DNA of 64,000 nucleotides from Bacteroidetes bacterium HLUCCA01 (lineage in GTDB: Bacteria > Bacteroidota > Rhodothermia > Balneolales > HLUCCA01), in contig LIHN01000022.1 in assembly GCA_001314545.1 (NCBI GenBank), positions 1 through 64,000 on the forward strand, read 5' to 3'. Made by a program: the position numbers and the translations under genes. A model generated the notes under the pieces. It saw only the letters and a program-made list of their open reading frames with translations, searched no databases and was not told where the DNA came from. Below are positions 43,616-53,053 of this stretch, in pieces (position 1 is the stretch's first letter; each line of letters begins with the position of its first letter).

Positions 43616-44440
43616 TCAGGCACCAAGTTGGATGCGACTGAAGGACACAGCGACGGGTGCGTTGTTGTTATTCAGGTAATCACGAACGGAAACGCTGCCG
43701 TCTTTGACGAATTTCTGCTCAAGCAGTACGCGTTCTTCGTAGAAACGGCGGATTTTGCCGTGTGCGGCTTTTTCAGCGATTTCAACGGGTTTTCCTTCGT
43801 TGATGAGCTGCTCTTTGGCAATTTCGAGTTCCTTGTCCAGAATGCTGGCGTCCACTTCTTCCTTGGTGACGGCAATCGGGCTCATGGCTGCAATCTGCAT
43901 GGCCACATCCTTGCCGATTTCAGCGTCTACCTCGCCGGCAAACTCGGCCAGTACGGCCAGCTGGTTGCCCGGGTGGATGTAGGAGACTACGGCACCATCG
44001 GTTTTGATCAGGGAGATACTCGGGATGTCAATTTTCTCGCCAATTTTGCCCACCATGTCTTTGAGGTGCTCAGAGACTTCACGACCGTCAATTTTCAGGG
44101 CCTTGAAGGTGTCGATGTCACTGACTTCCTCGTCAAAAGCCAGCTGGGCGAATTTGGTGGCATCTGCGATGAAATCTTCATTACGGGCAACGAAGTCGGT
44201 TTCGCAGGCCAGAGCCAGTGCTACGGCTTTCTTCTGGTCATCTGAAATAAGGGTGACCACGGTGCCCTGATTGGCTTCACGGTCGGCACGGGCTTCAGAT
44301 ACTTTCTGACCTTTTTTGCGCAGGAATTCAACGGCTGCGTCGAAGTCGCCATTGGCTTCTGCCAGGGCTTTCTTACAGTCCATCATTCCGGCACCGGTCA
44401 TGTCACGGAGTTTTTTTACGTCAGCTGCAGAAATACTCAT
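43616..44440 (-). CDS. tsf: Elongation factor Ts
   Basis: EF-Ts exchanges GDP for GTP on EF-Tu. The 274 residues begin MSISAADVKKLRDMTGAGMMDCKKALAEANGD-like, with the UBA-type N-terminal domain. The core signatures are LACETDFVARNEDF and the dimerisation region MVGKIGEKIDIPS. It follows rpsB by about 95 bases, the universal order, and ends at a strong terminator. Confidence 0.97.
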   Translation of the reverse strand: MSISAADVKKLRDMTGAGMMDCKKALAEANGDFDAAVEFLRKKGQKVSEARADREANQGTVVTLISDDQKKAVALALACETDFVARNEDFIADATKFAQLAFDEEVSDIDTFKALKIDGREVSEHLKDMVGKIGEKIDIPSISLIKTDGAVVSYIHPGNQLAVLAEFAGEVDAEIGKDVAMQIAAMSPIAVTKEEVDASILDKELEIAKEQLINEGKPVEIAEKAAHGKIRRFYEERVLLEQKFVKDGSVSVRDYLNNNNAPVAVSFSRIQLGA

Positions 44441-44535
44441 GATAAATTCAGATCGATTAATGATTGCTTTGAAATGTTGAGTTACACAAAAACCGGCTGA
44501 CTGGAAGACCAGCAGCCGGCAGTTTGTATGAATAC

Positions 44536-45384
44536 TTAGTCAGCTTTCCGCGGTGTGCGGGCAGCACCACCGGCAGCACCTTTACGGCGTCTGCGGCGTG
44601 GGGAGGAATCGCCTCCCTCTTCATCAGACTCGCCCGACTCCTCGGCCGATTTTTTCTCCATTGCTTCCATGACGGCCTGCTCTTCCTCGTATTCTTCACG
44701 GGCAGCAGCGCCTTCAATGACTGCATCTGCAACGTTGGACGTAATCAGATGGATAGCTTTGGCGGCATCATCGTTGGCAGGGATGATATAATCCGGGATA
44801 TCCGGGTCACAGTTGGTGTCAACCATGGCAAAAATGGGAATATTCAGTTTCATCGCCTCGTTGATGGCAATGTCTTCCTTGACAATATCCACTACGAAAA
44901 TAGCGCCGGGCAGCCGGGACATATTCGAAATACCACCCATAACCTTTTCGAGTTTTTCATACTCGCGGTCGAGCATCAGGCGCTCTTTCTTGGTGATGTT
45001 CTCATACGTACCGTCGGTGCGCATCTTGTTGATCTCTTCCATACGGGCAATACTCTTGCGTACGGTCGAGAAGTTGGTGAGCATACCACCCAGCCAGCGG
45101 TGGGTAACGTAGGGCATTCCGCAACGGGAGGCCTCGTTTTTGATAATTTCCTGAGCCTGTTTTTTGGTTCCGATGAAAAGAATTTTTTTGCCGGAACGGG
45201 CTACTTTTTCAATGGCATCGATCGTTTCCTGCAGGGCTGCATGGGTTTTTTTCAGATCAATGATGTGGATGCCGTTGCGCTGCATGAAGATGAATTCTTT
45301 CATCTTCGGATTCCAGCGACGGGTAAGGTGGCCGAAATGCGCACCAGCCTTGAGCAATTCTTCTATACTTGCTGCTTGAGCCAT
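44536..45384 (-). CDS. rpsB: 30S ribosomal protein S2
   Basis: The protein has 282 residues from the ATG at 45384 ([19 protein letters not shown]); family alignment favours this over an ATG 18 codons upstream. It shows [17 protein letters not shown], the S2 signature [16 protein letters not shown], and [20 protein letters not shown]. The C-terminus is an extended acidic-then-basic tail (about 235-282: [21 protein letters not shown]... [11 protein letters not shown]), longer than E. coli S2 and typical of the phylum. Confidence 0.97.
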   Translation of the reverse strand: MAQAASIEELLKAGAHFGHLTRRWNPKMKEFIFMQRNGIHIIDLKKTHAALQETIDAIEKVARSGKKILFIGTKKQAQEIIKNEASRCGMPYVTHRWLGGMLTNFSTVRKSIARMEEINKMRTDGTYENITKKERLMLDREYEKLEKVMGGISNMSRLPGAIFVVDIVKEDIAINEAMKLNIPIFAMVDTNCDPDIPDYIIPANDDAAKAIHLITSNVADAVIEGAAAREEYEEEQAVMEAMEKKSAEESGESDEEGGDSSPRRRRRKGAAGGAARTPRKAD

Positions 45385-45569
45385 GATATCAATAAATTGT
45401 GAGTTGATTCCGCTACCCCGATCGTTCATACTGCCCATTCCGGCGAACTGGCCGAAACACTCAGGTTAGTACGTCACGGAGTATGTGAGATATAGTGAGG
45501 TGCATCGTAGATGTTGCAGGTCCGGCCGGTTTGACCCGGCCGGCAGCAGACAAAGGATGCGGAAACGTA

Positions 45570-45956
45570 TTAACGTTTCGAGAATTGGAAGCGTTTACGG
45601 GCTTTAGGACGTCCATACTTCTTACGCTCAACCATGCGGTCGTCACGTGTAAGAAGATCATCGTGCTTGAGTTTACCGTGGTTCTCACCGTCAAACTTGT
45701 CCAGCGCGCGGGCAATACCAAGCTGAACTGCGCCAGCCTGACCGGTGTAACCACCGCCACGAACCGTAACCACAATGTCAAACTTACCTTCAGTTTCGGT
45801 AACTGTCAGCGGTTGCATTACGACGTTCTGATGTGAGAGAAGCGGGAAATAATCAGTGAAAGTACGATTGTTAATCTTGATTTCACCTTTGCCCGGCTTG
45901 ATGTAAACTCGAGCCGTAGACGTCTTTCTTCTGCCGATTGCGTTTGTCTGTGCCAT
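45570..45956 (-). CDS. rpsI: 30S ribosomal protein S9
   Basis: The 128 residues match S9: GRRKTSTARVYIKPGKGEIKINNR near the N-terminus, GGGYTGQAGAVQLGIARALDKF, and the basic tail DRMVERKKYGRPKARKRFQFSKR that reaches the P-site tRNA. It lies seven bases after rplM in the classical rplM-rpsI operon. A GC-rich hairpin (CCGGCCGG arms, 45522-45529 and 45536-45543) without a T-run follows. Confidence 0.98.
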   Translation of the reverse strand: MAQTNAIGRRKTSTARVYIKPGKGEIKINNRTFTDYFPLLSHQNVVMQPLTVTETEGKFDIVVTVRGGGYTGQAGAVQLGIARALDKFDGENHGKLKHDDLLTRDDRMVERKKYGRPKARKRFQFSKR

Positions 45957-45963
45957 CAGTTAT

Positions 45964-46407
45964 TCAGAAAGTTACGGTTTCGGGTTGTTGTGCAGCGTGC
46001 GGATGCACAGGTCCTGCATAGACGCGCAGGTTGCGCAGTAATTGCCGACCGAGTGTATTCTTGGGAAGCATTCCTTTTACTGCCATCGTCAGCAGACGGG
46101 TAGGTTGTTTTTCAAGGATTTCCACAGGAGTAGTAAGCTTTACACCACCCGGATAACCGGTATGGCGGAAATACTCTTTATCAGTCATCTTTTTGCCGGA
46201 AAGTGTAACCTTCTCGGCATTAATCACAATTACGTTGTCACCAGCATCCATATGCGGAGTAAACTCGGGCTTGTTTTTGCCACGGAGAATAGCCGCAATC
46301 TTTGTTGCAATTCGCCCTAAGGGCTGGCCTTCGGCATCAATAACTACCCATTTCTTATCGATAGTCGATGGCTTTGCGTTGTATGTTTTGAAGCTGTTAG
46401 TATCCAC
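45964..46407 (-). CDS. rplM: 50S ribosomal protein L13
   Basis: The 147 residues include the L13 signatures WVVIDAEGQPLGRIATKIA, LRGKNKPEFTPHMDAGDNVIVINAEKV, YFRHTGYPGG and AVKGMLPKNTLGRQLLRNLRVYAG. It is the first gene of the rplM-rpsI unit, with a well-formed promoter 36-67 bases upstream of the start codon. Confidence 0.98.
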   Translation of the reverse strand: MDTNSFKTYNAKPSTIDKKWVVIDAEGQPLGRIATKIAAILRGKNKPEFTPHMDAGDNVIVINAEKVTLSGKKMTDKEYFRHTGYPGGVKLTTPVEILEKQPTRLLTMAVKGMLPKNTLGRQLLRNLRVYAGPVHPHAAQQPETVTF

Positions 46408-46442
46408 GGGATAATAAATTTTGTGATTTTACGTGAAGTCGA

Positions 46443-46474
46443 GAAATATACGGCAAAAAATCCCCTACTGCAAA
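46443..46474 (-). promoter_or_regulatory. Bacteroidota-type promoter of rplM-rpsI
   Basis: On the minus strand TTTG (46474-46471) is followed after 20 bases by TATATTTC (46450-46443), a close match to TTTG-N19/20-TAnnTTTG. The predicted start of transcription leaves about a 30-base leader before the rplM ATG at 46407. Confidence 0.6.
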
Positions 46475-46707
46475 CCAGTAAATCAGGATAAACATGGTTG
46501 CCGCTGCCAAACCTCTCCGCCGCCGATGCGTTTCCCCGCCTGCCCTACCCGTTATGGCTGCCTGGAGGGTGCACAGTATTCTGCTACCGGACCCTCATGC
46601 AATCTGGTGAACGGGCCGGGCTCCTGACCCGAAGTGCCGGTACGGCTGTTGTTTGCGTCCCCCAAGGCTTCCTGTTGTCAAAAAAAATGTAAATCGGTCC
46701 GGCTGAA

Positions 46708-46738
46708 TTTGCCTTCGGAACTTATGTCTATATATTGA
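46708..46738 (+). promoter_or_regulatory. Candidate promoter of the superoxide dismutase gene
   Basis: TTTG (46708-46711), 19 bases, then TATATTGA (46731-46738) approximates the Bacteroidota sigma-70-type consensus. It would give a leader of roughly 40 bases before the ATG at 46785. The remaining 46475-46707 holds nothing I recognise. Confidence 0.45.
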
Positions 46739-46784
46739 CACTTATTAAGCTGTTCCCCATCAACACACCAAAATCTACATTCCT

Positions 46785-47510
46785 ATGAACCGACGAGAAT
46801 ACTTGAAAAAAACCATGGGCGGTGCTGCGCTGCTCGGAGCCGCCGGACTATTTAACCCCGCCAGTGCGGAGTCCCTCTATGAAATCAAGCTCACCGATGA
46901 GCTGGGACGCTACACCCTGGCTGATCTGCCCTACGCACCAGACGCCCTGGAGCCCCACATTGACGCCCAGACCATGCAGCTGCATCATGGTCGGCACCAT
47001 CAGGGCTATGTAAACGGGATTAATAACGCCCTGGACAAACTGGCTGAAGCGCGGGAGTCCGGCGACTACAGCCTCGTAAAGCATTGGTCGCGCGAAATCA
47101 GCTTTCATGGAGGCGGTCACTACCTGCATACCCTTTTCTGGACGGTCATGTCACCCAACGGCGGCGGCGAGCCCACAAACCAGACCCTGCGCCAACACAT
47201 CGACCGCAGCTTCGGCTCCTTCGAAAAGTTCCGTGCCCATTTCCTGGCGGCATCCAACGCCGTTGAAGGCAGCGGGTGGGGTGTTCTGGCCTGGGAACCT
47301 GTTGGTCAGCGACTCATCATCCATCAGGTTGAACGTCAGTCTGACCTTTCAACCTGGTCCAACATTCCCCTGCTGATGGTCGACGTCTGGGAGCACGCCT
47401 ACTACCTGCGCTATCAGAATCGCCGGGGTGAATATACCCAGGCCTTTATGAATGTAGTTGACTGGGATGAGGTGGCAAGACGGCTGGATGCCGCATTGCG
47501 TTTCGGGTAA
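46785..47510 (+). CDS. Tat-exported Fe/Mn superoxide dismutase
   Basis: The 241-residue enzyme starts with a twin-arginine signal, MNRREYLKKTMGGAALLGAAGLF, cleaved near PASAES, so it acts in the periplasm. The mature part has the SOD metal ligands in MQLHHGRHHQGYV, HGGGHYLHTLFW and DVWEHAYYLRYQNRRGEY, and the stretch GSGWGVLAW. Most bacterial Fe/Mn SODs are cytosolic; an exported form suggests defence against external superoxide. The metal (Fe, Mn or cambialistic) cannot be decided by eye. Confidence 0.92.
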   Translation: MNRREYLKKTMGGAALLGAAGLFNPASAESLYEIKLTDELGRYTLADLPYAPDALEPHIDAQTMQLHHGRHHQGYVNGINNALDKLAEARESGDYSLVKHWSREISFHGGGHYLHTLFWTVMSPNGGGEPTNQTLRQHIDRSFGSFEKFRAHFLAASNAVEGSGWGVLAWEPVGQRLIIHQVERQSDLSTWSNIPLLMVDVWEHAYYLRYQNRRGEYTQAFMNVVDWDEVARRLDAALRFG

Positions 47511-47576
47511 TTTTACGGCAATATCGTTATCTTCACGCTGTAAACAATCTACACCGAAACACCATTACCTATATTT

Positions 47577-50279
47577 ATGAGTAAGAATCTCTTAGGCACC
47601 CGGAAGACGTTCGATACGCCTTCCGGCAAGGCCTATTATTACAGTCTTTCCGAGCTGGAGAAAAAAGGCTACGGAACCATGAGCAAACTCCCCTTCTCCA
47701 TCAAGGTATTGCTGGAGGCGGTGTTGCGGGAGGTTGACAATTACGTGGTTACCGAGGAAGACGTTAAGAAACTGGCATCCTACAATGCGAAAAGTCCGGC
47801 CGATGAGGAGATCCCTTTCAAGCCTGCCCGGGTAGTACTTCAGGATTTTACCGGCGTACCGGCCGTAGTTGATCTGGCGGCACTGCGCCACGCCATGGCC
47901 AAAATGGGGGGAGATCCCAAGAAAATCAATCCGAATGTGCCCGTCGACCTGGTCATTGACCACTCCGTTCAGGTAGATACCTTCGGACAGGAGTTCGCGT
48001 TCATGCACAACGCCAAAATAGAGTTTGAACGTAACCGTGAGCGCTACGAATTCCTGCGATGGGGTCAGAAAGCCTTTACCAACTTCGGTGTTGTTCCGCC
48101 CGCCCGCGGAATCGTTCACCAGGTGAACCTGGAATACCTCGCCAAAGGGGTATGGAGCCGCAAGGAAGACGACCTCGATGTAGTCTATCCTGATTCACTT
48201 GTCGGTACCGACTCCCACACCACCATGATCAACGGTTTGGGTATTCTGGGCTGGGGCGTGGGCGGAATTGAAGCAGAAGCCGTCATGCTGGGCCAGCCTA
48301 TCTACATGCTTATTCCCGAGGTTATCGGATTCAAGGTAACCGGCAAATTACGCGAAGGGGTAACGGCCACCGACCTCACCCTTACCGTTACCCAGATGCT
48401 GCGCAAAAAAGGCGTGGTAGGCAAATTTGTTGAGTTCTTTGGTGAAGGCCTGGCCAATATGGGACTGGCCGATCGTGCTACCATCGCCAACATGGCTCCG
48501 GAATACGGCGCAACCTGCGGATTCTTCCCGATTGACGAGGAATCCCTGCGTTACATGCGTCGCACCGGTCGGGACGAAAACCTGGTTAAAACCGTCGAGG
48601 AGTACTGCAAGCTGCAGGGACTCTTCCGCACAGCCGACACCCCTGATCCGGAATTCGCCGATGTGCTGCATCTGGATTTGAACACGGTGGAACCCTCCCT
48701 GGCCGGACCGAAACGTCCGCAGGACCGTGTGGCTTTGGCTAATATGAAAGATTCCTTCAACAAAGCGCTGGTAACCCAGGAGCCCACGCAGGGTTTTGCC
48801 CTTACCCAGGAGAAGCTTGCCAGCAAAGGTATCTATCAGAACGGCACCACCGTTGAAATGAAACACGGGGATGTGGTCATTGCAGCCATCACCAGCTGTA
48901 CCAACACCTCAAACCCGTCCGTCATGCTGGGTGCCGGAATTGTGGCCAAGAAAGCTGTTGAAAAAGGCCTGACCGTCAAGCCGTATGTGAAAACATCCCT
49001 GGCTCCGGGTTCGCGCGTAGTAACCGATTACCTGGCTGAATCTGATCTGACCCAGTACCTGGATGCGCTCGGGTTTAACCTCGTTGGATATGGGTGTACA
49101 ACCTGTATCGGTAATTCCGGGCCGCTGCCTGAAGCTGTAGACAAAGCCATTGCCGAGGGTGACCTCATTGTGGCCGGCGTACTTTCGGGTAACCGGAACT
49201 TCGAAGGGCGTATTCATCCGAATGTGAAAGCCAATTACCTGGCCTCGCCGCCGCTGGTGGTAGCGTATGCCCTGGCCGGCACGGTTGACATCGACCTGGT
49301 TAACGATCCCATCGGTAAAGGTAAAGACGGTGAGGATGTGTACCTCAAAGACATCTGGCCAACCCAGGAAGAAATTGAGGCCCACCTCGACAATGCGGTC
49401 CGACCGGACCTGTTCCATAAAAACTACGATGGTATTGCCGATTCGAATGAAGAATGGAATGCCATTCCGATCACCGGCGGGGAGCTGTTCGACTGGAAAG
49501 GGGATTCAACCTACATTCAGCTGCCTCCGTTTTTTGAAAATATGGATGCTGAGCCAGCCCCGATTCAGTCTATTAAAGACGCCCGGGTATTGGTTAAGGT
49601 GGGCGATTCGATTACCACTGATCATATTTCACCGGCGGGTAATATTAAGCGTGAGTCGCCGGCTGGTCAATACCTGGTGGATAACGGTGTTGATGAAATC
49701 GATTTCAATTCCTACGGAAGCCGACGGGGCAATGACCGGGTGATGACCCGCGGAACGTTTGCCAATGTCCGCATCAAGAATCAGCTGGCTCCGGGTACCG
49801 AGGGCGGGTATACCACGCACTTCCCGACGGGTAAGGTGACCAGTATTTACGAAGCTTCCATGCAGTATCAGCAGGAGGGGACTCCGCTGGTGGTGCTGGC
49901 CGGAAAGGAATACGGAACCGGATCATCGCGCGACTGGGCGGCTAAAGGTACCAATCTTTTGGGCGTTAAGGCCGTGATAGCCGAATCGTTTGAGCGTATT
50001 CACCGAAGCAACCTGGTGGGCATGGGTGTGCTGCCCTTGCAGTATCAGGATGGGGAGTCGGCCGAAACGCTGGGACTGGACGGAACCGAACATTTCAGTA
50101 TTGCGGTTACCGATGATACGAAGCCAAAACAGCTGATTGATGTTGTGGCTCGTAAGGCGGATGGAACCGAGAAGAAATTTTCCGTTAAGAGTCGTATTGA
50201 CACCCAGGTGGAGATTGATTATTATCGGAATGGCGGTATTCTTCAGACCGTCCTCAGAAGTTTTCTGAGCGAGAAATAA
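47577..50279 (+). CDS. acnA: Aconitate hydratase A
   Basis: This enzyme isomerises citrate to isocitrate in the TCA cycle. The 900 residues match AcnA/IRP length. The [4Fe-4S] cysteines appear in [17 protein letters not shown] and [15 protein letters not shown]. Other marks are [35 protein letters not shown] and the swivel-domain [15 protein letters not shown] terminator follows about 130 bases downstream. Confidence 0.97.
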   Translation: MSKNLLGTRKTFDTPSGKAYYYSLSELEKKGYGTMSKLPFSIKVLLEAVLREVDNYVVTEEDVKKLASYNAKSPADEEIPFKPARVVLQDFTGVPAVVDLAALRHAMAKMGGDPKKINPNVPVDLVIDHSVQVDTFGQEFAFMHNAKIEFERNRERYEFLRWGQKAFTNFGVVPPARGIVHQVNLEYLAKGVWSRKEDDLDVVYPDSLVGTDSHTTMINGLGILGWGVGGIEAEAVMLGQPIYMLIPEVIGFKVTGKLREGVTATDLTLTVTQMLRKKGVVGKFVEFFGEGLANMGLADRATIANMAPEYGATCGFFPIDEESLRYMRRTGRDENLVKTVEEYCKLQGLFRTADTPDPEFADVLHLDLNTVEPSLAGPKRPQDRVALANMKDSFNKALVTQEPTQGFALTQEKLASKGIYQNGTTVEMKHGDVVIAAITSCTNTSNPSVMLGAGIVAKKAVEKGLTVKPYVKTSLAPGSRVVTDYLAESDLTQYLDALGFNLVGYGCTTCIGNSGPLPEAVDKAIAEGDLIVAGVLSGNRNFEGRIHPNVKANYLASPPLVVAYALAGTVDIDLVNDPIGKGKDGEDVYLKDIWPTQEEIEAHLDNAVRPDLFHKNYDGIADSNEEWNAIPITGGELFDWKGDSTYIQLPPFFENMDAEPAPIQSIKDARVLVKVGDSITTDHISPAGNIKRESPAGQYLVDNGVDEIDFNSYGSRRGNDRVMTRGTFANVRIKNQLAPGTEGGYTTHFPTGKVTSIYEASMQYQQEGTPLVVLAGKEYGTGSSRDWAAKGTNLLGVKAVIAESFERIHRSNLVGMGVLPLQYQDGESAETLGLDGTEHFSIAVTDDTKPKQLIDVVARKADGTEKKFSVKSRIDTQVEIDYYRNGGILQTVLRSFLSEK

Positions 50280-50410
50280 TCCCACATAATCGTGTTTGAA
50301 ATCCTGCCGGAAGGTGTTCGCGGAAGGGCTTCGGCCCCATGAGGTTCAAACCACCAGCCGATTTCAGACGTAACAATTAATGAAGACGTAAGGCTTCACT
50401 ACTTGCACTC

Positions 50411-50447
50411 AAGCCTCCGGTGTTTTTGCATCGGGGGCTTTTTTTTG
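50411..50447 (+). terminator. Terminator after acnA
   Basis: AAGCCTCCGGTG (50411-50422) pairs, with wobbles, with CATCGGGGGCTT (50429-50440), followed by T8. The intervening 50280-50410 shows nothing else. Confidence 0.7.
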
Positions 50448-50533
50448 CTCGGTGATTGCCGGTGAAAAGCAGTCCGGGTAGTAAATTTGTGCCGCGCGAT
50501 GTGGTTCATCCCAAGGGGGCTGGTGACGTATAA

Positions 50534-50573
50534 AAAAATGGCGTACAGGTTGTCTTTCCTGTACGCCATTTTT
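50534..50573 (-). terminator. Terminator of the M3 peptidase gene
   Basis: AAAAATGGCGTACAGG (50534-50549) and CCTGTACGCCATTTTT (50558-50573) are perfect complements with an 8-base loop. On the minus strand the stem ends in a T-rich run, suiting the gene that stops at 50659. Confidence 0.85.
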
Positions 50574-50658
50574 ATTAATCAGATTTCAACCCGGTATCTC
50601 GGTCTCCGGGAGTGGGTGTACAACCCGGTTGAGTCCCCGGGCTGTGACGACCAGATCG

Positions 50659-52851
50659 TTACAGACCGGCTTCGGTCTCCGGAGCTACCAGTCCGCGGCG
50701 ACGAAGCAGCGCATCTACGGTAGGCTCCTGGCCCCGGAAGTTCTTGTAAATCTCCATCGGCTCCATACTTCCCCCGCGAGAGAGCACGGTGTCACGGTAG
50801 CGAAGTCCCACATCGAGACTCAGTCCGCCTTGCTCCTGCACATAGGCATACGCGTCGGCTGCCAGGATTTCACTCCAGATATAGGCATAGTAATTGGCCG
50901 AATATCCGCCCGGCCATACATGATTGAAAATGGTAGTGGTGTAACGGGGAGGAACAAAGTCCCAGTCTACACCGAATTTACCAAGTGCTTCAGCCTCAAA
51001 AGCCTGAACATCGGCAGGAATGTTATCCGGCGTGAGCATGTGCCACTCCAGATCAAGCAGGGAGGCAGCAACGTATTCGAAGGTATCGAAACCTTGATTG
51101 AATGCCTGGGCCGCAATCACCCGATCCAGCAACTCACGGGGCAGCAGTTCTCCGGTCTGATAGTGACGGGCATAGTTGGAAAGCACTTCGGGATGTACCG
51201 CCCAGTCTTCTTCAAAGGTAGATGGGAATTCCACAAAGTCACGGGGTGTGGCCGTGCCGGCAACCGATGGGTAATATACATCCGAGAACATGCCGTGAAC
51301 GCCATGGCCCATTTCGTGGAAGAGCGTAACCACATTGTCAAAACTGACCAGGGTCGGATCCCCATCGGCAGGAGGAGGAATATTCAGCACGTTTACAACC
51401 ACCGGCTTGGTGCCATTCATGCCCGACTGTCCCACGTAGGAGCTCATCCAGGCGCCGCCCCGCTTGGAGTCACGGGCGTAGAAGTCGCCATAGAACAGGG
51501 CAATCTGCTCACCATTGTGGTCAAGTACGTCCCATACGCGCACACTTTCATGATACACGGGCAGGTCAAAGCGCTCCTCAAAGGTGATACCGTACAGCCG
51601 GTTCATGGTGTAGAAGACACCGTTATCAAGGACGCTGTTCAGCTCAAAGTAGGGTTTAACCTCATCTTCATCAATGTCATAGAGTTTCTGTCGGACCTTC
51701 TCGGCGTAGTATTCCCAGTCCCAGGGCATAAGTTCATGGTCGTGACCCATTTCAGCGATCATCTCGCGGATTTGTCCGGCCTCACGCTCGGTGTTCACTT
51801 TGATGGCCGGAACCATACCGGTGAGCATGTCCAGCACAGCGTCGGGTGTACCGGCCATGTTGGGCTCGATGGCAAACTCGGCGAAGTTGTTGTATCCCAT
51901 AATCTGGGCACGTTCGGCGCGCAGGGCAGCGATTTCCAGCACGATGGGGCGAACATCGATGGCACCGTCGACCCCGAGTCCGCGGTTAACCGAAGCTTCG
52001 AAAACACGCTGGCGCATCTCGCGGTTGTCCAGGGAGGTGAGGATGGGTTGCCGGGTAGTGTTGGTGATATTGAGCAGGTATTGACCTTCCTCGCCGCGAT
52101 TGCGGGCGGCTTCTGCGGCAGCGGCAATCTGCCCGTCGCTCATGCCTTCAAGCAGGGCAACATCGTCAACCAGAACGGCGCTCTCACGGGTAATGGCCAG
52201 CTGCGAGGAGCTCCATTCGGTGCTCAGCGCCGACATCCGCTCGTTGATTTCACGGATGCGGGTTTGCTGCTCATCGGTGAGCAGGGCGCCGGCGCGTACA
52301 AAGTTACGGTAGTAGCGTTTCAGGAGCATTTCCTGCTCGGTGTTCAGTCCGAGGTTTTCTATGTTGTCATGAAGGGTCCTGAACCGGTTGAACAGCGCAG
52401 GATTCAGGTAGATATTGTCGTTATGGGCCGATAGCATGGGCGAAACCTCACGCTGGATAGCCTGAATATCCTCGTTGGTGTGAGCTGAGGTCATGTTGAA
52501 GAAGACCCGTGATACGCGACCGAGTAGCTCGCCGGTGTGCTCCATCGCTTCCACGGTGTTCACGAAGGTAGGCGCTGCGGAGTTTTCGGCAATGGCCTGG
52601 ATTTCAGCCGCGGCCCGGTTGATACCTTCTTTGAATGCAGGAAGATAGTGTCCGGTTTGAATGGCTGCAAAGTCGGGCGCCTGCATGGAAAGTGTGCTCG
52701 GCGCATAGAAGGGATTGGATTCGTTGAATTCGTCGGTATGCATAACAGTTGCTGGGGCTGTTGCTGGGTTTGCAGACGGGTTAGCGTAGGCAAACGCGGA
52801 ACCGGCCAGGGCACCGGTCAGCAGGGCAGCGGTAAGGAGTGATCGTTTCAT
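50659..52851 (-). CDS. dcp: M3 family peptidyl-dipeptidase (Dcp-like)
   Basis: The 730-residue zinc peptidase removes dipeptides from C-termini. A signal peptide (about 1-22, MKRSLLTAALLTGALAGSAFA) places it in the periplasm or as an exported protein. The zinc site is FHEMGHGVHGMFSDVYYP (HExxH near residue 513) with the downstream Glu in VEFPSTFEEDW. Other M3 marks are GGAWMSSYVGQSG and YYAYIWSEILAADAY. A TAGCTTTG element on the minus strand (52899-52906) may be its -7 box. A long open frame on the opposite strand is a shadow of this gene. Confidence 0.93.
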   Translation of the reverse strand: MKRSLLTAALLTGALAGSAFAYANPSANPATAPATVMHTDEFNESNPFYAPSTLSMQAPDFAAIQTGHYLPAFKEGINRAAAEIQAIAENSAAPTFVNTVEAMEHTGELLGRVSRVFFNMTSAHTNEDIQAIQREVSPMLSAHNDNIYLNPALFNRFRTLHDNIENLGLNTEQEMLLKRYYRNFVRAGALLTDEQQTRIREINERMSALSTEWSSSQLAITRESAVLVDDVALLEGMSDGQIAAAAEAARNRGEEGQYLLNITNTTRQPILTSLDNREMRQRVFEASVNRGLGVDGAIDVRPIVLEIAALRAERAQIMGYNNFAEFAIEPNMAGTPDAVLDMLTGMVPAIKVNTEREAGQIREMIAEMGHDHELMPWDWEYYAEKVRQKLYDIDEDEVKPYFELNSVLDNGVFYTMNRLYGITFEERFDLPVYHESVRVWDVLDHNGEQIALFYGDFYARDSKRGGAWMSSYVGQSGMNGTKPVVVNVLNIPPPADGDPTLVSFDNVVTLFHEMGHGVHGMFSDVYYPSVAGTATPRDFVEFPSTFEEDWAVHPEVLSNYARHYQTGELLPRELLDRVIAAQAFNQGFDTFEYVAASLLDLEWHMLTPDNIPADVQAFEAEALGKFGVDWDFVPPRYTTTIFNHVWPGGYSANYYAYIWSEILAADAYAYVQEQGGLSLDVGLRYRDTVLSRGGSMEPMEIYKNFRGQEPTVDALLRRRGLVAPETEAGL

Positions 52852-53053
52852 ATGTACATTATTTGGTTGATCTGGACCTGATAAGGTTTCGCATGGTGCA
52901 AAGCTACGTAAATTCGCTCAGATACACCCTCGGTTTGCGCAGGCAATTTCGGGCCTGACAGGACATGCCGATTTGCGGTCGGATTGCCGGTTGTGGCTGA
53001 TGCAGCAAGGCCGCAGGCCTGCTTCCCGGGGTACAGGATTCTACGTCGCCGCC

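Noticed and set aside
45522-45543. GC-rich hairpin after rpsI as a terminator
   Set aside because: The 8-bp stem is strong but no T-run follows on the minus strand, so transcription may read into rpsB; noted within the rpsI entry only.
50629-52434. 601-residue open frame on the plus strand
   Set aside because: It is antisense to the M3 peptidase, whose zinc motif and signal peptide are unmistakable. The plus-strand product is rich in H, G and V with no domain, a usual GC-rich shadow.
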